In this document: piece by piece, positions 29,171 through 29,698 of the stretch
Layout of the letters: each line of letters starts with the position of its first letter
Position numbering within the stretch: position 1 is the first letter of the stretch
From: a virus
Virus record (IMG/VR): IMGVR_UViG_3300032236_000177
Span: 1-29,698 of that record
Length of the DNA: 29,698 bases
Direction: 5' to 3' (one strand)
Program-made: the position numbers and the translations under genes
Notes under the pieces: generated by a model
What the model saw: only the letters and a program-made list of their open reading frames with translations
The model's database searches: none
Told to the model about the DNA's origin: nothing

Positions 29171-29298
29171 TCTTGTCCCCTTGCTCTTTTGGCAACTAAT
29201 GCGCCATCTTTTAATTCTTTTCCAATCATTATTTTAAATAAATCAAACCATGTAAATTCAACTTGGTCATATCCAAATCCACTAGGTGTCCATTTCAT
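29167..29298 (-). CDS. Short hypothetical protein (43 aa)
   Basis: A 43-residue ORF (MKWTPSGFGYDQVEFTWFDL, then FKIMIGKELKDGALVAKRAR and GQE). It fills the gap between two solid genes and has ATGA overlaps at both ends. The Trp-rich first half and basic end do not match a family known to me. Its last codons (CAA GAA TGA) are also the ribosome-site region of the next gene. Confidence 0.65.
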   Translation of the reverse strand: MKWTPSGFGYDQVEFTWFDLFKIMIGKELKDGALVAKRARGQE

Positions 29299-29522
29299 AC
29301 TTGTCTTCTGTTGCGTATGGCTTGCGCCGCTAACTTAGTAATGTTTGATGCGTATTCGGGATGCACGGCTAATACATCACACATCTTTGCACACGCCTCA
29401 CGTTCTTTTTCTGCTACCAGTTTGGCAAAGGCTGTCAACAATTTAAGATTATTACCAAGTAACAAAACAGGCTTGCTGATTCCTGCTTGCATCCCTATCT
29501 CTATGATTTCTTCTTTAGTCAT
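29295..29522 (-). CDS. Small phage protein with AEKEREACAKMCD motif (75 aa)
   Basis: A 75-residue helical protein. MTKEEIIEIGMQAGI at the start and LVAEKEREACAKMCDVLA in the middle are well known in small phage proteins of unknown function; the ERE.CAK.C part is characteristic. The C-terminus is ITKLAAQAIRNRRQV. AAGGAG lies before the ATG. The LVAE.ERE.C.K segment is shared with the protein at the right edge. Function unknown. Confidence 0.8.
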   Translation of the reverse strand: MTKEEIIEIGMQAGISKPVLLLGNNLKLLTAFAKLVAEKEREACAKMCDVLAVHPEYASNITKLAAQAIRNRRQV

Positions 29523-29698
29523 TCTTGTCTCCTTATACCATCAACAATGCGTTCACGTTCTTGGTTAATAATTTTTAGCGTTCTAGTTTGTACTGGCTCT
29601 CCAGTACCTTGCATAACAATTTTGATGCATTCCTCACGCTCATGTTCTGCTACCAAGTCAGCATACAAATAAATATCGCCGCCTGATTTCACCCATGA
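29519..29698 (-). CDS. Small modular phage protein (5' truncated at window edge)
   Basis: Only the last 59 residues are in the window, starting SWVKSGGDIYLYADLVAEHE and ending IVDGIRRQE. The first part matches the KSGGDIY.YADLV module of the protein at 27822-28100; the next part (AEHEREECIKI) matches the AEKEREACAKM module of the adjacent 75-residue protein. The stop TGA overlaps the next ATG. The gene continues beyond the right edge. Confidence 0.75.
   Translation of the reverse strand, partial: SWVKSGGDIYLYADLVAEHEREECIKIVMQGTGEPVQTRTLKIINQERERIVDGIRRQE

Noticed and set aside
1-29698. CRISPR arrays, insertion sequences, rRNA and integrase genes
   Set aside because: No regular repeats with spacers, transposase, rRNA-like sequence or integrase motifs were seen on either strand.

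Overview
The window is part of the genome of a tailed bacteriophage, most likely a short-tailed podovirus-type phage of a Gram-negative bacterium. Evidence for this is a P22 gp10-like tail hub protein, three very large ejection-type virion proteins, a family A DNA polymerase, a primase-helicase, and a lysis cassette with a nested Rz/Rz1 spanin pair, which only makes sense in a host with an outer membrane. The overall style (many small overlapping ORFs, moderate GC) resembles phages recovered from aquatic metagenomes, but the host cannot be named from the sequence. Terminase, portal and capsid genes are absent and probably lie to the left of position 1.

Plus strand, 1-17529 (late genes): a partial tail-assembly-chaperone-like gene; a 58-residue basic protein; a tightly coupled membrane and lysis block (242-residue membrane protein, overlapping 80-residue membrane protein, lipoprotein, holin-like protein, Rz with Rz1 inside it, GH19 endolysin); the gp10-like hub; an inserted HNH endonuclease; a short fibre-like virion protein; then three giant virion proteins of 866, 908 and 1,966 residues. 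The last carries a HELTH zinc-metallopeptidase motif.

Minus strand, 17526-29698 (early and replication genes, read right to left): an array of at least nine tiny ORFs chained by stop/start overlaps, several sharing sequence modules; a DUF3310 protein; two small unknowns; family A DNA polymerase; a Cas4/RecB-like nuclease; two small proteins, one HNH-like; then a non-coding interval with a near-perfect sigma70 promoter and a strongly folded RNA; then an SNF2-type helicase, a small conserved protein, a probable ssDNA-binding protein, a HTH protein, a rho-independent terminator, the AEP-type primase-helicase and a 73-residue protein. The two arms converge at 17526-17529, where the palindrome CTAG is the stop codon of both last genes.

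The most notable candidate for something undescribed is the roughly 250-nt structured RNA at about 23781-24027 on the minus strand: its predicted 5' end coincides with the start of an 8-bp closing stem, it is driven by TTGACA-N16-TATAAT, and it ends in a GC-rich hairpin. Other points are the modular small-gene array, a Leu in the Phe762-equivalent position of the polymerase, and an overlapping membrane-protein cluster next to the holin.
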